Assembly: GCA_019242465.1 (NCBI GenBank)
Contig: JAFAVL010000025.1
Location: 1 to 5,816, forward strand
Length of the DNA: 5,816 nt
From: Chroococcidiopsidaceae cyanobacterium CP_BM_RX_35
Lineage (GTDB): Bacteria > Cyanobacteriota > Cyanobacteriia > Cyanobacteriales > Chroococcidiopsidaceae
Reading direction: 5' to 3'
Part shown: positions 5,602 through 5,816 of the stretch, piece by piece
Layout: every line of letters starts with the position of its first letter
Position numbering within the stretch: position 1 is the stretch's first letter
Made by a program: the position numbers and the translations under genes
Notes under the pieces: generated by a model
What the model saw: only the letters and a program-made list of their open reading frames with translations
Databases searched by the model: none
Told to the model about the DNA's origin: nothing

Positions 5602-5607
5602 ATCATA
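5602..5607 (-). promoter_or_regulatory. Possible -10 element for the tRNA-Arg gene
   Basis: TATGAT on the minus strand, ending 10 bases before the first tRNA base, is well placed for a short-leader tRNA transcript. No good -35 box is found at 16-18 bases; TTGAGA lies about 24 bases upstream. It is a weak call. Confidence 0.3.
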
Positions 5608-5633
5608 GCATTAAGAGAACCTACTTGTACTTC

Positions 5634-5816
<183 letters not shown>

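Overview
The window looks like cyanobacterial chromosome. The evidence is an SbtA-SbtB bicarbonate-uptake pair, a Tat-exported beta-carbonic anhydrase, an AdhA-type alcohol dehydrogenase like those of cyanobacteria, one exact HIP1 octamer (GCGATCGC) at 1465-1472, and a tRNA gene without an encoded CCA end. The genus cannot be fixed from this sequence. A filamentous or Chroococcidiopsis-like cyanobacterium would fit, but that is a guess.

Left part (1-2709), intact metabolic genes on the plus strand. The window opens inside sbtA, the sodium-dependent bicarbonate transporter; only its C-terminal 138 residues are present. Four bases after its stop comes sbtB, a small PII-like regulator of SbtA, and 110 bases later a beta-carbonic anhydrase with a twin-arginine signal. 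Together they suggest an inorganic-carbon module: uptake of bicarbonate, its on/off control, and CO2/bicarbonate interconversion outside the cytoplasmic membrane. The gap between sbtB and the anhydrase holds a long AT-rich inverted repeat. Its 3' arm can also pair with the anhydrase Shine-Dalgarno sequence, so the two pairings exclude each other. A zinc-dependent, probably NADP(H)-using alcohol dehydrogenase follows after 137 bases.

Middle part (2893-3711). One gene encodes a glycine-zipper membrane protein of the general-stress-protein type. It has an unusual C-terminal extension of about 70 residues that looks like a separately evolved small domain.

Right part (3711-5199), a mosaic of remnants. 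A 38-base fragment resembling an IS6-type insertion sequence end abuts a pyruvate kinase fragment (minus strand) that keeps its ribosome binding site and first 95 codons only. Next comes an IS200/IS605 TnpA lacking a normal start. It runs in frame, without a stop, into a histidine-phosphatase-like gene that has its own good ribosome binding site and probably a frameshift near its C terminus.

Right edge (5200-5816). About 320 bases show no convincing gene. They are followed by tRNA-Arg(CCU) and the 3' end of an unidentified gene, both on the minus strand. I see no clearly new defence or mobile system. The most interesting points are the possible RNA switch before the anhydrase, the SbtB without the redox C-terminal motif, the two in-frame fusions and the pyruvate kinase fragment.
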